Source of the DNA: Bacillus sp. FJAT-42376 | Lineage (GTDB): Bacteria; Bacillota; Bacilli; Bacillales; Bacillaceae | Assembly: GCF_003816055.1 (NCBI RefSeq) | Contig: NZ_CP033906.1 | Location: forward strand, 2,542,001-2,606,000 | Length of the DNA stretch: 64,000 bases | Direction: 5' to 3' | In this document: in pieces, positions 32,728 through 42,476 of the stretch | How positions within the stretch are numbered: the first letter of the stretch is position 1 | Layout of the letters: each line of letters opens with the position of its first letter | Program-made: the position numbers and the translations under genes | Notes under the pieces: generated by a model | Database searches by the model: none | Told to the model about the DNA's origin: nothing | The model's input: only the letters and a program-made list of their open reading frames with translations

Positions 32728-35577
32728 TTAGTTTCGTGTAATCGCCTGTGTGATGATGCGTTCCTGATCCTTTTTATGAACAGTAGGGTCTCCCTCTGCC
32801 GTACTGGATCTCCTGTTTCTTCCGATATAAGACACTTGAGCTCCTGATGGGGCTGATTCGCGGAGCTTCGGTTCGATATATGTCCATGCTCCCATATTTT
32901 GAGGCTCTTCCTGAACCCAGACTAATTCTTCAAGATTTTCATATCTTGCCAGAATAGATGCCAGTTCCTGCTCCGGATACGGATACAATTCTTCTACTCT
33001 TAAAATGTGGAGCCAATCCGTATTCTCTTCCGTTTGTCTTACTTTGTCAGAAAGGTCGATTGCAAGCTTGCCGCTGCAGAGCACGATCCGTGTCACAGCA
33101 TGATGATTTCCGCCCATTCCGGACTGTTCAAGAACCTTTTTGAAAGATCCGCTGCTTAATTCCTGTACATCAGAAACCGTATTAGGATTTCTTAGAAGGC
33201 TTTTTGGTGTCATAATCACAAGCGGTCTGACTTCTTCCATCTTCAGGATTTTCGCCTGTCTTCTTAAGATATGGAAATACTGGGCTGCACTAGTCAGATT
33301 GGCGACTGTCCAGTTATTTTCTGCAGCAAGCTGAAGGTACCGCTCAAGTCTTCCGCTTGAATGCTCAGGTCCCTGTCCTTCATATCCATGAGGAAGAAGC
33401 ATAACAAGACCGGATTTCTGTCCCCATTTCGCACGCCCTGCAGAGATGAACTGGTCAAAAAAGACTTGGGCTGCGTTGGCAAAATCTCCGTATTGCGCTT
33501 CCCATAGAACAAGGGTTTCAGGTGCAAATACATTATATCCGTATTCGAATCCGATAACCGATCCTTCTGATAAAGGACTGTTATGGACAGCAAATGATGC
33601 TTTAGCCTGATCCAGCTGATGAAGCGGAGAATACACATTTCCGTTCTCGCTGTCATGGAGGATGAGGTTGCGCTGCGCGAACGTTCCGCGCTCAGAATCC
33701 TGCCCGCTTAAGCGGATTGGTGTACCATCCAGCAAAATGGAACCGAATGCGATTGCTTCAGCAAGGCCCCACTCAACCTTATGGTCTTCTTCCAGGACAC
33801 TCGCACGGCGCTCAAGAATTCTCTGCAGCTTTCCAAATACTTTAAAATCTTCCGGCCATTCAACCAAAGCGCGGTTAATAGAGCGGATATCACTGATGTC
33901 AACCGCTGTTTCCAATGGCGGGATTCCGTGAGAAATGGTCTCCGGAAGCTGAATGTCATGTACCTGCGCCACTTTTTTATCCGGCACTTTTTTGTAGGCT
34001 GTTTCAAATTTGCTTTGTACTTCTTCTTCAAGCGCTGCTACTTCCTCTTCCGTCAATACTTGATCTTGAGTCAGAGACTTGGAATAGAGCGCCTTAACTG
34101 TGTCATGAGCTTTGATCTTGCTGTAAAGCTGAGGCTGTGTAGTCATTGGCTCATCCATCTCGTTATGACCAAAACGGCGGTATCCGATCAAATCAATAAG
34201 GAAATCTTTTTTGAACAGGCGTCTGTATTCAGAAGCAAGGTAGGCTGCCGCCAGGCATGCTTCCGGATCGTCCGCGTTCACGTGGATAATAGGAATTTCA
34301 TATCCTTTTGCGAGATCGCTTGCATAGCGGGTCGATCTGGAATCAGAGCTTTCAGTCGTAAAGCCGATCATATTATTGGCAATAATATGTATCGTTCCCC
34401 CGGTCTGATACCCTTTAAGCTGGCTGAGGTTGAGCGTTTCAGCTACAATCCCCTCACCAGGAAATGCAGCATCCCCGTGAATAAGAATCGCCAGCGATCT
34501 GCTTGTATCAATTTCCGGAAAACCGCTGACTTTTCGATCTTCCTGAGCTGCACGTGTATATCCTTCTACAATCGGATCAATGTATTCAAGATGGCTCGGA
34601 TTGTTGGCTAATGTAATACGGGCGCGTACTGTATTTTCATCTTTAATCTGCCTGTCAGCGCCTAAGTGATATTTAACGTCTCCGCTCCAGCCATAGTTAA
34701 TGCCCGTTGAACCTTCAGAAGGTACAAGATCCTTATTCGGAGCATGCTGGAATTCAGAAAAGATAATTTCATAAGGTTTGCCGAGAACATGGGCCAATAC
34801 ATTCAGCCGTCCGCGGTGTGCCATACCGATGTTAATCGTTTTCGTTCCGCTCTCGACTGCATTTTGGACCATTTCATCCAGGACGGGTACAAGCATATCC
34901 AGTCCTTCGATTGAAAATCTCTTTTGCCCTACAAATGTTTTATGAAGGTATTTTTCAAATCCATCCACTTCAAACAGCCTTTTCAGGAGCGCTTTTCGCT
35001 TTTCCTTGGAATGCGGTTTAAATAAATCTCCCGTTTCGACCATTCTCTTCAGCCAGTTCTTTTCCTCGAACCTGTGAACGTGATCGAACTCGAAAGATAA
35101 TGATTTTTTATAGCTTTCTTTTAAATGAAGAATCGCATCGTACCCGTTTTTAACGGTAGCCGGAGCATCCTCGCAAAGAACGGAATAGGGAATTTCCTTC
35201 AGATCTTCTTCCGACAGGCCATACGCCTCGATGCTCAGAAGATCCTGGCTGTCACCCATCCCCTCGATAGGAAAGATAGACGCATTTAAATGTCCGTACG
35301 TACGAATATCCTCAGCTAATTTGACAGCTGAAGCGACTTTGACGATTTTTTCCGGACTGAAATCTGCAATCGATTGCCTTGATTCCGAAGCTGCTTTGAC
35401 AGGTGCAGCGGATCCGTTTTCAGGCGGCTGCCCCAATTGTTGAAATAGCTCCTGTAAATCGGCGTCGACCGATTCAGGATTTTCTGAAAATTGATCATAC
35501 AGATCCATGACATAGCCAAGGTTAGGGCCATGGAAGTCTTCCCATGTAACGTTGAGCTTTGACTTGGTTTGCGGCAT
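32728..35577 (-). CDS. odhA: 2-oxoglutarate dehydrogenase E1
   Basis: 949 residues, close to the B. subtilis protein (944). N-terminal E1o segment [31 protein letters not shown], then [50 protein letters not shown] (thiamine diphosphate binding GDA...NN), [25 protein letters not shown] and [15 protein letters not shown]. Decarboxylates 2-oxoglutarate and passes succinyl to OdhB. GGGGG 10 bases before ATG. First gene of odhAB; a 430-base upstream gap separates it from yojO. Confidence 0.98.
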   Translation of the reverse strand: MPQTKSKLNVTWEDFHGPNLGYVMDLYDQFSENPESVDADLQELFQQLGQPPENGSAAPVKAASESRQSIADFSPEKIVKVASAVKLAEDIRTYGHLNASIFPIEGMGDSQDLLSIEAYGLSEEDLKEIPYSVLCEDAPATVKNGYDAILHLKESYKKSLSFEFDHVHRFEEKNWLKRMVETGDLFKPHSKEKRKALLKRLFEVDGFEKYLHKTFVGQKRFSIEGLDMLVPVLDEMVQNAVESGTKTINIGMAHRGRLNVLAHVLGKPYEIIFSEFQHAPNKDLVPSEGSTGINYGWSGDVKYHLGADRQIKDENTVRARITLANNPSHLEYIDPIVEGYTRAAQEDRKVSGFPEIDTSRSLAILIHGDAAFPGEGIVAETLNLSQLKGYQTGGTIHIIANNMIGFTTESSDSRSTRYASDLAKGYEIPIIHVNADDPEACLAAAYLASEYRRLFKKDFLIDLIGYRRFGHNEMDEPMTTQPQLYSKIKAHDTVKALYSKSLTQDQVLTEEEVAALEEEVQSKFETAYKKVPDKKVAQVHDIQLPETISHGIPPLETAVDISDIRSINRALVEWPEDFKVFGKLQRILERRASVLEEDHKVEWGLAEAIAFGSILLDGTPIRLSGQDSERGTFAQRNLILHDSENGNVYSPLHQLDQAKASFAVHNSPLSEGSVIGFEYGYNVFAPETLVLWEAQYGDFANAAQVFFDQFISAGRAKWGQKSGLVMLLPHGYEGQGPEHSSGRLERYLQLAAENNWTVANLTSAAQYFHILRRQAKILKMEEVRPLVIMTPKSLLRNPNTVSDVQELSSGSFKKVLEQSGMGGNHHAVTRIVLCSGKLAIDLSDKVRQTEENTDWLHILRVEELYPYPEQELASILARYENLEELVWVQEEPQNMGAWTYIEPKLRESAPSGAQVSYIGRNRRSSTAEGDPTVHKKDQERIITQAITRN

Positions 35578-35950
35578 TTCACACTACCCCCAACTGATAA
35601 TTACCGAATGTTAAATAATAGGATATTATACTGGTATATGTTTTTGCAGATCGCGTCTTATGTAAAACAGTTAAAACGCTTCCATAGATATTTTAACACT
35701 ACCATTTATTCTTTCCAACAATTATCTATCGAAAATTGTAAATAATATTGAAAAACAAAAAATTGTGCCGAATTATGGAAAAATTCGCGGAGGTTCCTGT
35801 CGCTTGGATGTTTTTCCCATCAGAAGGACATCATTTTCAAATTTTCAGTTCTGCGGGATATCCGGGCTACAGATGTGTCCCTCAGGCTCACCCGTCCTAT
35901 GGCTCCCCTTTCAGTCAATCAGCACCTGAAAACAGCGGCATGTTCATAAT

Positions 35951-35990
35951 AAAAAGAGGGCATCCCCAAAGCAGTTGGAAGGGATGCCCT
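35951..35990 (-). terminator. Terminator of the yojN-yojO operon
   Basis: AGGGCATCCC and GGGATGCCCT with a 14-base loop, T tract on the minus strand (CTCTTTTTATT). The rest of the 35578-36011 gap is promoter-type AT-rich DNA (to about 35760) and a stretch faintly like the R repeat (35780-35935). Confidence 0.9.
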
Positions 35991-36011
35991 GAATTCATGA
36001 TGACTAAATCA

Positions 36012-37934
36012 CTATATGCTCAGAATGCTTTTCTTCAAAAGTTTTCTTAAGAGCGGGAACAGCACATCAGGCAGAGCACTGACATCCGGTACAATAATGC
36101 TGAATTTCCCGTAAATGTTCTGAATCGTTTTAATCTGGCTTTCTTCCGCTTCTCCGCTGGACAAAAAGATATTGATCACTTCTATTCCCCTTTTGCGGGC
36201 TTCGAGAACCGCTTCGTGGGTATCGACAATTCCTTTCTGCTCATAGTCCATCGCAGCAGGCTCGCCATCTGAAAATACTAAAAGGAATTTCTGCTTTTCC
36301 TGTCTGGACACCAACTCTTTCGTCATATGCCTGATTGCATATCCATCCCGGTTATCCTCTTCGGGACTGAGCTGCATAATAGTTGGACCCGAACTTTTGG
36401 ACAGTGAATGTCTGAATGGAATAACCCGGTGGAAATAGTTCGGCTGGCTGAGTGCAGAGGCTTCATTTGTATCCTCCCAAAACCCGGTTACTTGATGAAC
36501 GACCCCAACAGACTTCAATGCTTCATGAAAGAGTGTAATGCCGAGCTTTGTGTCATCCATTTTATCATGCATGGAGGCGGAGCAATCCACTAGCAAGGTG
36601 AAAACGGCATCGATCTGCATAGAGGGTTCCTGTTTTTTGTAAAACAGCCTCGGATTGTCATCTGTCACCCAGCGCAGAAGTTTTCTCCCGAGTCTTCCGG
36701 TATGAAGATCTGTTCTCGGATTGGTTTTCTTATGCTCAAGTGTTTTCTTAATCATCTGCTTAAGCTTTTTTTGATAATGAGAAATAATCGCCTTATTTTC
36801 GCTATATTGCTGATAATGCTCCGGCGCAATAGTCTCAGGCTCTTTAAAAACAGGATAGGCATATTTATTTTCTTTTCCGAATGGATGCTCCCGGCCCAAA
36901 AACTCTCCATCCTGCCGGTTCTCCAAAACATCTGATTCTGCATAATTATTTCTTTTCGATTCTCTGGCAGAACCTTGCACTGTACCCATTGCCTGATCGC
37001 CGTCCTCGCCTTCACGAAGGCCGTTCCCCATTAAATCGGTCTTGGATCCATGCTCAAGGTCATATTGCAAAAAGCTGTCCGTGGCTTTGCTTGTCTCACG
37101 ATGCCATGTCGGCATTTCCTGATCATGTACATCCCGTTCTTCCTTGCGGTCCAGGTCGAGGGTATCATCGTTATCCAGCTTATTCGTCCGCTTCAAATCT
37201 TTAAAGGTTAATCCATCCGCCTCTTCAAATCCGTTCTCCGGCAGAAAAAAATACGTATTCAGCATATCCTTTTCAAAAAACTCTTCAGCCGTTTCCGTTA
37301 TACGGAGTGCTGTTCCGGCAGTCTGTGCCGTCCCTGAACTCTCAAAGGCCATTTCAAGCTCTCTCTGCAGAAAAGGAAGCATCCGTTCAAAATCTTTGTT
37401 CAGCAATGGAATGGTTTCAAGCGGAGATTCGGCCGTCAGCTTCAAATAGAGGGCATTAAACAGAGCATCTGCTGCAATATTCCTCTCCAGATGGATCGTT
37501 AACTGAGAACGAAAATACTTTCTGTACATGGCTGTTCTTCTATTAAAATATTTTTTTGTTCCCGGTCTTTCTTTCTTTATGATTTCTTCAATGCGAACCG
37601 ATTCCAGCAGAACGAAAAGCTGTTTCGCGAATCCGCCTGCCTGAAGTTTTTTCGCCTGATCAATAAATTGCTTTGTTTCTTTCCGGCTGCTGTGAAATAC
37701 TTGTCCAGAAGCCGTGAGGTAAACATCGCTCTTTAATCCGCTTATCTGATCGGCAAGCGGTCTGTGATCCCAAAAATGAGTCAGATAAATTTTATTCTCT
37801 GCCGGATTCAGATAGGAATATGGGGCATATTCCAGTTCCAGATCAGGGTTTTTAGAAAGGGTTTTGGCGAGATCGGACAATTCCATAAAAAGAAAAGAGT
37901 CAATTTGGCTATCGTTAAATTTAATAAATCTCAT
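36012..37934 (-). CDS. yojO: VWA-domain protein YojO (NorD/CobT-like activation protein)
   Basis: 640 residues, matching the YojO length. The C-terminal third is a von Willebrand A domain with an intact MIDAS: FTLLVDCSASMHDKMDDT (DxSxS), a Thr after QLSPEEDNRDGYAIRHM and LVFSDGEPAAMDYEQ (SDGEP). The middle is acidic and charged. With a MoxR-type ATPase directly upstream (YojN, 9-base gap), it forms the usual MoxR-VWA chaperone pair that loads cofactors or remodels target complexes; the target in Bacillus is unknown. ATG with GAGGA 6 bases upstream. Confidence 0.92.
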   Translation of the reverse strand: MRFIKFNDSQIDSFLFMELSDLAKTLSKNPDLELEYAPYSYLNPAENKIYLTHFWDHRPLADQISGLKSDVYLTASGQVFHSSRKETKQFIDQAKKLQAGGFAKQLFVLLESVRIEEIIKKERPGTKKYFNRRTAMYRKYFRSQLTIHLERNIAADALFNALYLKLTAESPLETIPLLNKDFERMLPFLQRELEMAFESSGTAQTAGTALRITETAEEFFEKDMLNTYFFLPENGFEEADGLTFKDLKRTNKLDNDDTLDLDRKEERDVHDQEMPTWHRETSKATDSFLQYDLEHGSKTDLMGNGLREGEDGDQAMGTVQGSARESKRNNYAESDVLENRQDGEFLGREHPFGKENKYAYPVFKEPETIAPEHYQQYSENKAIISHYQKKLKQMIKKTLEHKKTNPRTDLHTGRLGRKLLRWVTDDNPRLFYKKQEPSMQIDAVFTLLVDCSASMHDKMDDTKLGITLFHEALKSVGVVHQVTGFWEDTNEASALSQPNYFHRVIPFRHSLSKSSGPTIMQLSPEEDNRDGYAIRHMTKELVSRQEKQKFLLVFSDGEPAAMDYEQKGIVDTHEAVLEARKRGIEVINIFLSSGEAEESQIKTIQNIYGKFSIIVPDVSALPDVLFPLLRKLLKKSILSI

Positions 37935-37943
37935 CAGAATTCC

Positions 37944-38822
37944 TCACTCGAATAACGTTTCCGCTATATTCCGGATCGCCGCCTTTTCCCTTTCATCTTC
38001 CACTTTCTCGGCTATCCCCCGTTCAATGGCTCTCAATGGAGAAATATAGGCTGCCAAATCGCACGTATCCAATAGGGCACGGATGGAAGCGGCCTCTTCT
38101 GATACCTGTCCGTTCCTGACTTGAATGATTAAATCGGCTGAAAGTCTGACAAACAAACTGATGAGTTTCTCCTCTTTCAATCTCGACTGGCTTTCAATAA
38201 TCCGGCGGAGTTCTTCTCCCTGAATATAGGGCACATCAATTATTACGAAGCGGTTCTTCAATGCTTCATTCAGCGGGACCGTCCCCACATACCCTTCATT
38301 GATGGCAGCAATGACTCCAAAAGCCTCAGATCCTCTCACCACTTCCCCGGTAAACGGATTGGTGATCATTTTCCTGTAATCCAACACCCCGTTCAGAATC
38401 GGCAGTGTTTCCGGTTTAGCCATATTAATTTCATCTATGTATAGCAAATGTCCTTTTTTCATCGCCTGGATGACAGGACCTGAAACAAACTCAATTGACG
38501 TTTTCCCTTCTGATGTGTGAATGGTTTTATACCCCAGTAAAGCCTCTGCATCGAGATCGACAGAGCAGTTAATACTGTGCATGGACCTATTGAATATGGA
38601 GGAAATGGTTTCCGCAAGCTTCGTTTTCCCTGCACCCGTCGGACCTTTCAGCAGGACATTTTTCCCCAGCGCCAGCGCGATGACTGCGTCTTCTATAATA
38701 GATGGATCACCCGTTATAAATCCGCCTTTGCCAATCAGGGCAGGATCCTGTTCGGATAATCCTGCTGTGCGTTCCATCATTTCCTTTATTTCATCCGGAA
38801 GATTTAAATTCATTCTATTCAT
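37944..38822 (-). CDS. yojN: MoxR/NorQ-type AAA+ ATPase YojN
   Basis: 292 residues. Walker A GPTGAGKTKLAETIS, Walker B HLLYIDEINMAKPETLPILNGVLDYR, sensor 1 FGVIAAINEGYVGTVPLNEALKNRF with the Arg finger region, and a C-terminal lid. Belongs to the CbbQ/NirQ/NorQ/GvpN group of MoxR ATPases that work with VWA partners; yojO follows immediately. GAGG 8 bases before ATG; a second ATG three codons in is possible. Confidence 0.92.
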   Translation of the reverse strand: MNRMNLNLPDEIKEMMERTAGLSEQDPALIGKGGFITGDPSIIEDAVIALALGKNVLLKGPTGAGKTKLAETISSIFNRSMHSINCSVDLDAEALLGYKTIHTSEGKTSIEFVSGPVIQAMKKGHLLYIDEINMAKPETLPILNGVLDYRKMITNPFTGEVVRGSEAFGVIAAINEGYVGTVPLNEALKNRFVIIDVPYIQGEELRRIIESQSRLKEEKLISLFVRLSADLIIQVRNGQVSEEAASIRALLDTCDLAAYISPLRAIERGIAEKVEDEREKAAIRNIAETLFE

Positions 38823-38892
38823 TATGCAAACCTCTTTTCAGCTTCTGCTATTCTTATGTCAGTATACAGAAAAAAGAGGGACATCACAAAGA

Positions 38893-38925
38893 ATCCTTCC
38901 CCGAAAAGCAGATTCGGGAAAGGAT
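38893..38925 (-). terminator. Terminator of sodC
   Basis: ATCCTTTCCCGAA and TTCGGGGAAGGAT with a short loop; modest T content after it on the minus strand. Confidence 0.7.
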
Positions 38926-38930
38926 AAGCT

Positions 38931-39494
38931 TTACATGCTATTCTCTTTTTTGATTACTCCGCATGCGATTCTTGCCCCGGAATTGCCTGAAGGATCTGTT
39001 TTGTAATCATCTTCTTTTTCATGAATGACCACTGCACTTCCATCCTCATCAAGCACATCGGAAATCTCTGCGAGGGGAGCTGTAACATCTGCTTTGATGG
39101 TTCCATCCTGTCCAATGGTTATATTCGGGATATCCCCTGCATGGGGACCGTGCGGATTTTCAAAACCGTGTTTTTTTGAATATGGATTTAAATGTGCCCC
39201 GGCAGAACTGAAATCCGGCTTTGTGCATACTCCTTTTTCGTGGATATGAATCGCGTGTTTCCCCGGTGGCAAATTTTTCCCCTCAAGATGAATGTTGATG
39301 CCTTTAATGGTTTCTGTTATAGCAGCAGTCCCGGCACTTTCCCCTTTTGACGTGATCAGAGAAACGAAAATCTCTTTTGGATTCTTTTGAGATACTTCCT
39401 CCGCGTTCTCAGAATGGTCTTTTTCACCAGAAGCACAGCCCAGCAAAGATGCCGCTGCAAGAAAAGGAATAACGGCTTTGATCCAATGATTCAT
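38931..39494 (-). CDS. sodC: Cu/Zn superoxide dismutase lipoprotein
   Basis: 187 residues. Signal peptide and lipobox LLGC (Cys20), an acidic linker, then the SodC barrel. Metal ligands can be read in order: His83 and His85 (HIHEKG), bridging His101 (GAHLNP), His109, His118, Asp121 (HAGD), and the last His in VVIHEKEDD; the active-site Arg is in GARIACG and the disulfide Cys pair is Cys90 and the Cys of ACG. The B. subtilis orthologue YojM is reported to lack two copper ligands (Tyr88 and Pro104 there, 16 apart, like His85 and His101 here), so this copy looks catalytically competent. Position between yojN and cwlS as in B. subtilis. Confidence 0.93.
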   Translation of the reverse strand: MNHWIKAVIPFLAAASLLGCASGEKDHSENAEEVSQKNPKEIFVSLITSKGESAGTAAITETIKGINIHLEGKNLPPGKHAIHIHEKGVCTKPDFSSAGAHLNPYSKKHGFENPHGPHAGDIPNITIGQDGTIKADVTAPLAEISDVLDEDGSAVVIHEKEDDYKTDPSGNSGARIACGVIKKENSM

Positions 39495-39604
39495 CGTAAA
39501 CCTCCATTGATTATTTACTGTTCATCTGCATTCTTGCCAAAGCGGCAGAGATCCAAACAGAAGACAATTGGAAGAAGTTTACTATGGATGCATGCCCATC
39601 ATAT

Positions 39605-39632
39605 GACAAAAAAAGAAGCCAGGCGGCTTCTT
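39605..39632 (-). terminator. Terminator of cwlS
   Basis: AAGAAGCC and GGCTTCTT with a 4-base loop and T7 on the minus strand; starts at the cwlS stop. Confidence 0.88.
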
Positions 39633-40700
39633 TTAAAAGTAGCGCTTGGCTCCGAGGTAGTGCGTTTTCCAGTAAGTGTTTGAAAGATTCGAAATGGTGA
39701 TCCCCTGGGATCCGCTTGCATGAATAAAATCGCCATCGCCCAGATAGATGCCCATATGCGACGGACCGGCTTTATAAGTCGTAAAATAGACGAAATCCCC
39801 TCTTTGCGGCTCATCCACCGGTTTCATCATACTGGAGTACCCGGCAGCACTCAACCGGGAAACGGAAGTTACTTTATTCATGACATAATAAACAAAACCG
39901 CTGCAGTCAAAACCTGAAGGCGTATTGCCCGCCCACTTGTACGGAACCCCCATCAAGAGCTTTGCTTCATTGATCATGGCTTCCGTTTTCGCAGAATCAT
40001 TTTGGGAAGATTCCGGTGAAGATGGCTGCGGATTGGCCGGAACAGAAGGAATTGGGTTCGATTCTGGCTTTACTTCTCCATTCAGCTTCAGAATCTGATT
40101 AACATAAAGAACATCATTTTTAAGGTTATTGGCTACTTTTAATTCGGCAATGGTTAAGTTAAACCGGTTGGCAATCTTCCACAGCGAGTCACCTGGTTTC
40201 ACTTCATATGTACGTCCGCCTGCGGAGTCTTTATCCTCTGAAACAGGCGCTTTAGGCGGTGCTGGCGGAGTAACCGCCGGTTTCACAGGATTAGAAGCAG
40301 ATTTTACTTTTAAAATCTGCCCAAGAAATATGGTATCGGCTCTAAGAGAATTCAGTGATTTCAGTTCATCTACCGTCATACCGAATTTTCTGGCAAGAAG
40401 CCACAATGAATCTCCTTTTTCCACCTTGTATGTACTGGAAGCAGTCTGTTCTTTTTTTGGACTGGCAGGCTTCGTTTTTTGCCCGGTTCCGGGAAGCTGC
40501 AGAACTTGTCCGATATAGATCATGTCACTCGTCAGCTGATTGGCTTCCTTCAAAGCTTTTAAAGATACTTTATACTGATAGGCAATTTTCGAAAGGGAAT
40601 CCCCGCTTTTAACCTTTACGCTCTCTGCAGATGCAGATGTGGCAAAAAATGAAGCACCTGCCACTGCAGTTACCGTCAATCCCAGTACTTTATGATTCAT
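39633..40700 (-). CDS. cwlS: LysM-NlpC/P60 peptidoglycan D,L-endopeptidase
   Basis: 355 residues. Signal peptide ending SASAES, three LysM repeats (about 26-72, 88-134 and 157-205; each with GDSL and (A/K)NxL), a Ser/Pro/Asn linker and a C-terminal NlpC/P60 domain with catalytic Cys in GFDCSGFVYYVM, His in PSHMGIYLGDGDFIHASG. Cuts the D-Glu-DAP bond in wall peptides, mainly for cell separation. B. subtilis CwlS has four LysM copies; here one fewer. GAGGAGG upstream of ATG. Syntenic with yojL/cwlS. Confidence 0.92.
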   Translation of the reverse strand: MNHKVLGLTVTAVAGASFFATSASAESVKVKSGDSLSKIAYQYKVSLKALKEANQLTSDMIYIGQVLQLPGTGQKTKPASPKKEQTASSTYKVEKGDSLWLLARKFGMTVDELKSLNSLRADTIFLGQILKVKSASNPVKPAVTPPAPPKAPVSEDKDSAGGRTYEVKPGDSLWKIANRFNLTIAELKVANNLKNDVLYVNQILKLNGEVKPESNPIPSVPANPQPSSPESSQNDSAKTEAMINEAKLLMGVPYKWAGNTPSGFDCSGFVYYVMNKVTSVSRLSAAGYSSMMKPVDEPQRGDFVYFTTYKAGPSHMGIYLGDGDFIHASGSQGITISNLSNTYWKTHYLGAKRYF

Positions 40701-40855
40701 TTACAGAGCCTCCTCTATTACTATTCGATTCCTACTTGGCCAATCCGCTGCTGCAGGGCTCTCCTTAAGGGCGCCATATTGCAAATTAAATCTTTTTTAG
40801 ACAGCATTCTTTATATGTATCGGCTGAAGTAACATAATTTTCACTCTTTTTTAAT

Positions 40856-40943
40856 AGCTTTGTTAAACTTGGCTGTTAATTGCAGCTGGCAAGCCCTGCA
40901 ATGAGCACATTTTAAAATCAATTTCACGCTTTAACACAGCCTT
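40856..40943 (+). repeat. R repeat copy, internally deleted
   Basis: AGCTTTGTTAAACTTGGCTG and TTGCAGCTGGCAAG at the left, CGCTTTAACACAGCC at the right; the GC-rich middle is largely missing. The remainder of the 40701-41144 gap shows no gene. Confidence 0.7.
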
Positions 40944-41118
40944 TTTAAAAATAAATATGTTTGAGCTTTATAGAGTTTTTCTCTCCAGGTCTTACATAAT
41001 TTCCAAACAGTGCCGCAATAAAAAATCAGACTCTGTTTTATTTAGAATGACCTTTCCCTCCATTTCGACATTTCCGACACATTCTCCTTCCCTTCTTCGT
41101 CATTTTTTAAACTCCTAA

Positions 41119-41143
41119 AAAAAAAACAGTCCATAATGGACTG
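41119..41143 (-). terminator. Terminator of the MFS gene
   Basis: CAGTCCA/TGGACTG stem followed by ten T on the minus strand. Confidence 0.9.
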
Positions 41144-41144
41144 C

Positions 41145-42371
41145 TCAGCTGCTTGCTTTTTTGGGTTCCGGTAATGGAGTCGGCTTGGCTTGATTTGAAA
41201 GCATTCTCAGCTGGGTCCGGCCATAAAGAAGAACCAGCACCATCGAACCTGCTCCGAATACGACCACCATATATTGGAGTCCGATTGTGTCGAGCAAAAG
41301 GCCGGTTCCAAGCAGCACTACCTGGAACATAATCCGGTCCAGCATATTTCGGAATGAGAAAAACCGGCCATGATATTCTTTGTCGATCCTTGTTTGGAAG
41401 ATCGTGGAGGCGATTGGGAAAAAACAGCCGACACTTAAGCCGAAAAGACCGAACGAGAAAAGCGACATCCAGAAATGATCGCTGAAGAATAAAGACAAAT
41501 GGGCAATAGAAGTAATGAAAGCAAACAAAATCATCAAAACGATATGATTATACCGGTCAGACAGCTTTTTGACGATTAGTGCACCGAGCATGAAGCTCAA
41601 GCCTTCGACTGTATAGAGAAGACCTTTCACCGCAGTGCTGTTCTGAAGCTCACTGATATTAATAACCATTAGATTGAAGCCTCCAATGAAAAGCATTGGA
41701 ATAATGGTCAGAATAAGAGCGGTCAAGGCAATCGGAGCCTTTTTCAATATAGGGAGCACTTCCAAAAATCCTCCGCGGTTCGCTTTCCTGTTTAAACCGC
41801 TTTTGTTTCCAGCTTCCTCTAGTTGCAGGAAAAATGTAGATCCAAGCAAAACTCCGTATGCCGCCATTGAGAGAGCATAGAGGGCGCTCAGGCTGACGAA
41901 TGAGAGCAGCATGCCTGCAAGCGCAGTGCCAATGACCCTTGCCAGCGTGGCAACATTCATATGAACCCCGTTCATCTGAACGAGCTCCTCTTCTTTGACA
42001 ATCACAGGAATGGCTGCCTGCAGGGCAGGAAAATAAAAGGCGGCAGATACTTGAATCCCAATCAAAAATAACAGCATAAGCCATACTGAACCATAGGATA
42101 TAGCGGCAAACATGAAAAGGACACTCAGCATTCTTCCAATACCGGAAATAATCATGACTTTTTTCTTTGAACGGCTGTCGATGATTCGTCCAGCCAGCGG
42201 ACCGAATGCTACGCCCGCGAGGAGACCCGCGATCAGCAGCAGAGATTTGAGAAAGTCTGAAGGAATATAAGTTTGCATAAATTCCAGATTGCCGATAATC
42301 CCCATCCATAAGCCGAGTCCTGCGATAAACTCCCCGGCTAAAATAATCCATACATTTTTATTTTTCCACAT
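41145..42371 (-). CDS. MFS efflux transporter
   Basis: 408 residues with 12 membrane helices: NVWIILAGEFIAGLGLWMGIIGN at the start, LAGVAFGPLAGRIIDSRSKKKVMI (motif A in loop 2-3), and a matching half after a central loop, ending with a basic Pro/Lys tail. The layout is that of the macrolide/multidrug MefA-like group. Start at 42371 because GGAG lies 7 bases upstream; an ATG two codons earlier and a longer frame to 42467 are less likely. It occupies the place where B. subtilis has the glycosyltransferase yojK. Confidence 0.87.
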   Translation of the reverse strand: MWKNKNVWIILAGEFIAGLGLWMGIIGNLEFMQTYIPSDFLKSLLLIAGLLAGVAFGPLAGRIIDSRSKKKVMIISGIGRMLSVLFMFAAISYGSVWLMLLFLIGIQVSAAFYFPALQAAIPVIVKEEELVQMNGVHMNVATLARVIGTALAGMLLSFVSLSALYALSMAAYGVLLGSTFFLQLEEAGNKSGLNRKANRGGFLEVLPILKKAPIALTALILTIIPMLFIGGFNLMVINISELQNSTAVKGLLYTVEGLSFMLGALIVKKLSDRYNHIVLMILFAFITSIAHLSLFFSDHFWMSLFSFGLFGLSVGCFFPIASTIFQTRIDKEYHGRFFSFRNMLDRIMFQVVLLGTGLLLDTIGLQYMVVVFGAGSMVLVLLYGRTQLRMLSNQAKPTPLPEPKKASS

Positions 42372-42445
42372 ATGCATTCTCCATTTTTTGGTTGATTCAT
42401 TTACTATAGCACCGTTAAAGATATTTCGCCACCCGAAATTTTCTA

Positions 42446-42473
42446 TAAAAAAATACAGGATTTTCATCCTGTA
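42446..42473 (-). terminator. Terminator of the NCS2 permease gene
   Basis: TACAGGA/TCCTGTA stem with 6-base loop and T7 on the minus strand. Confidence 0.85.
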
Positions 42474-42476
42474 CGG

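Noticed and set aside
33781..34611. A 276-codon plus-strand open frame
   Set aside because: It lies antisense inside odhA, has no ribosome binding site and no protein-like motif; the odhA frame is certain.
41659..42351. A 230-codon frame on the minus strand, other phase of the MFS gene
   Set aside because: Overlaps the transporter entirely and its composition (Trp/Arg/Cys-rich) is that of a shadow frame.
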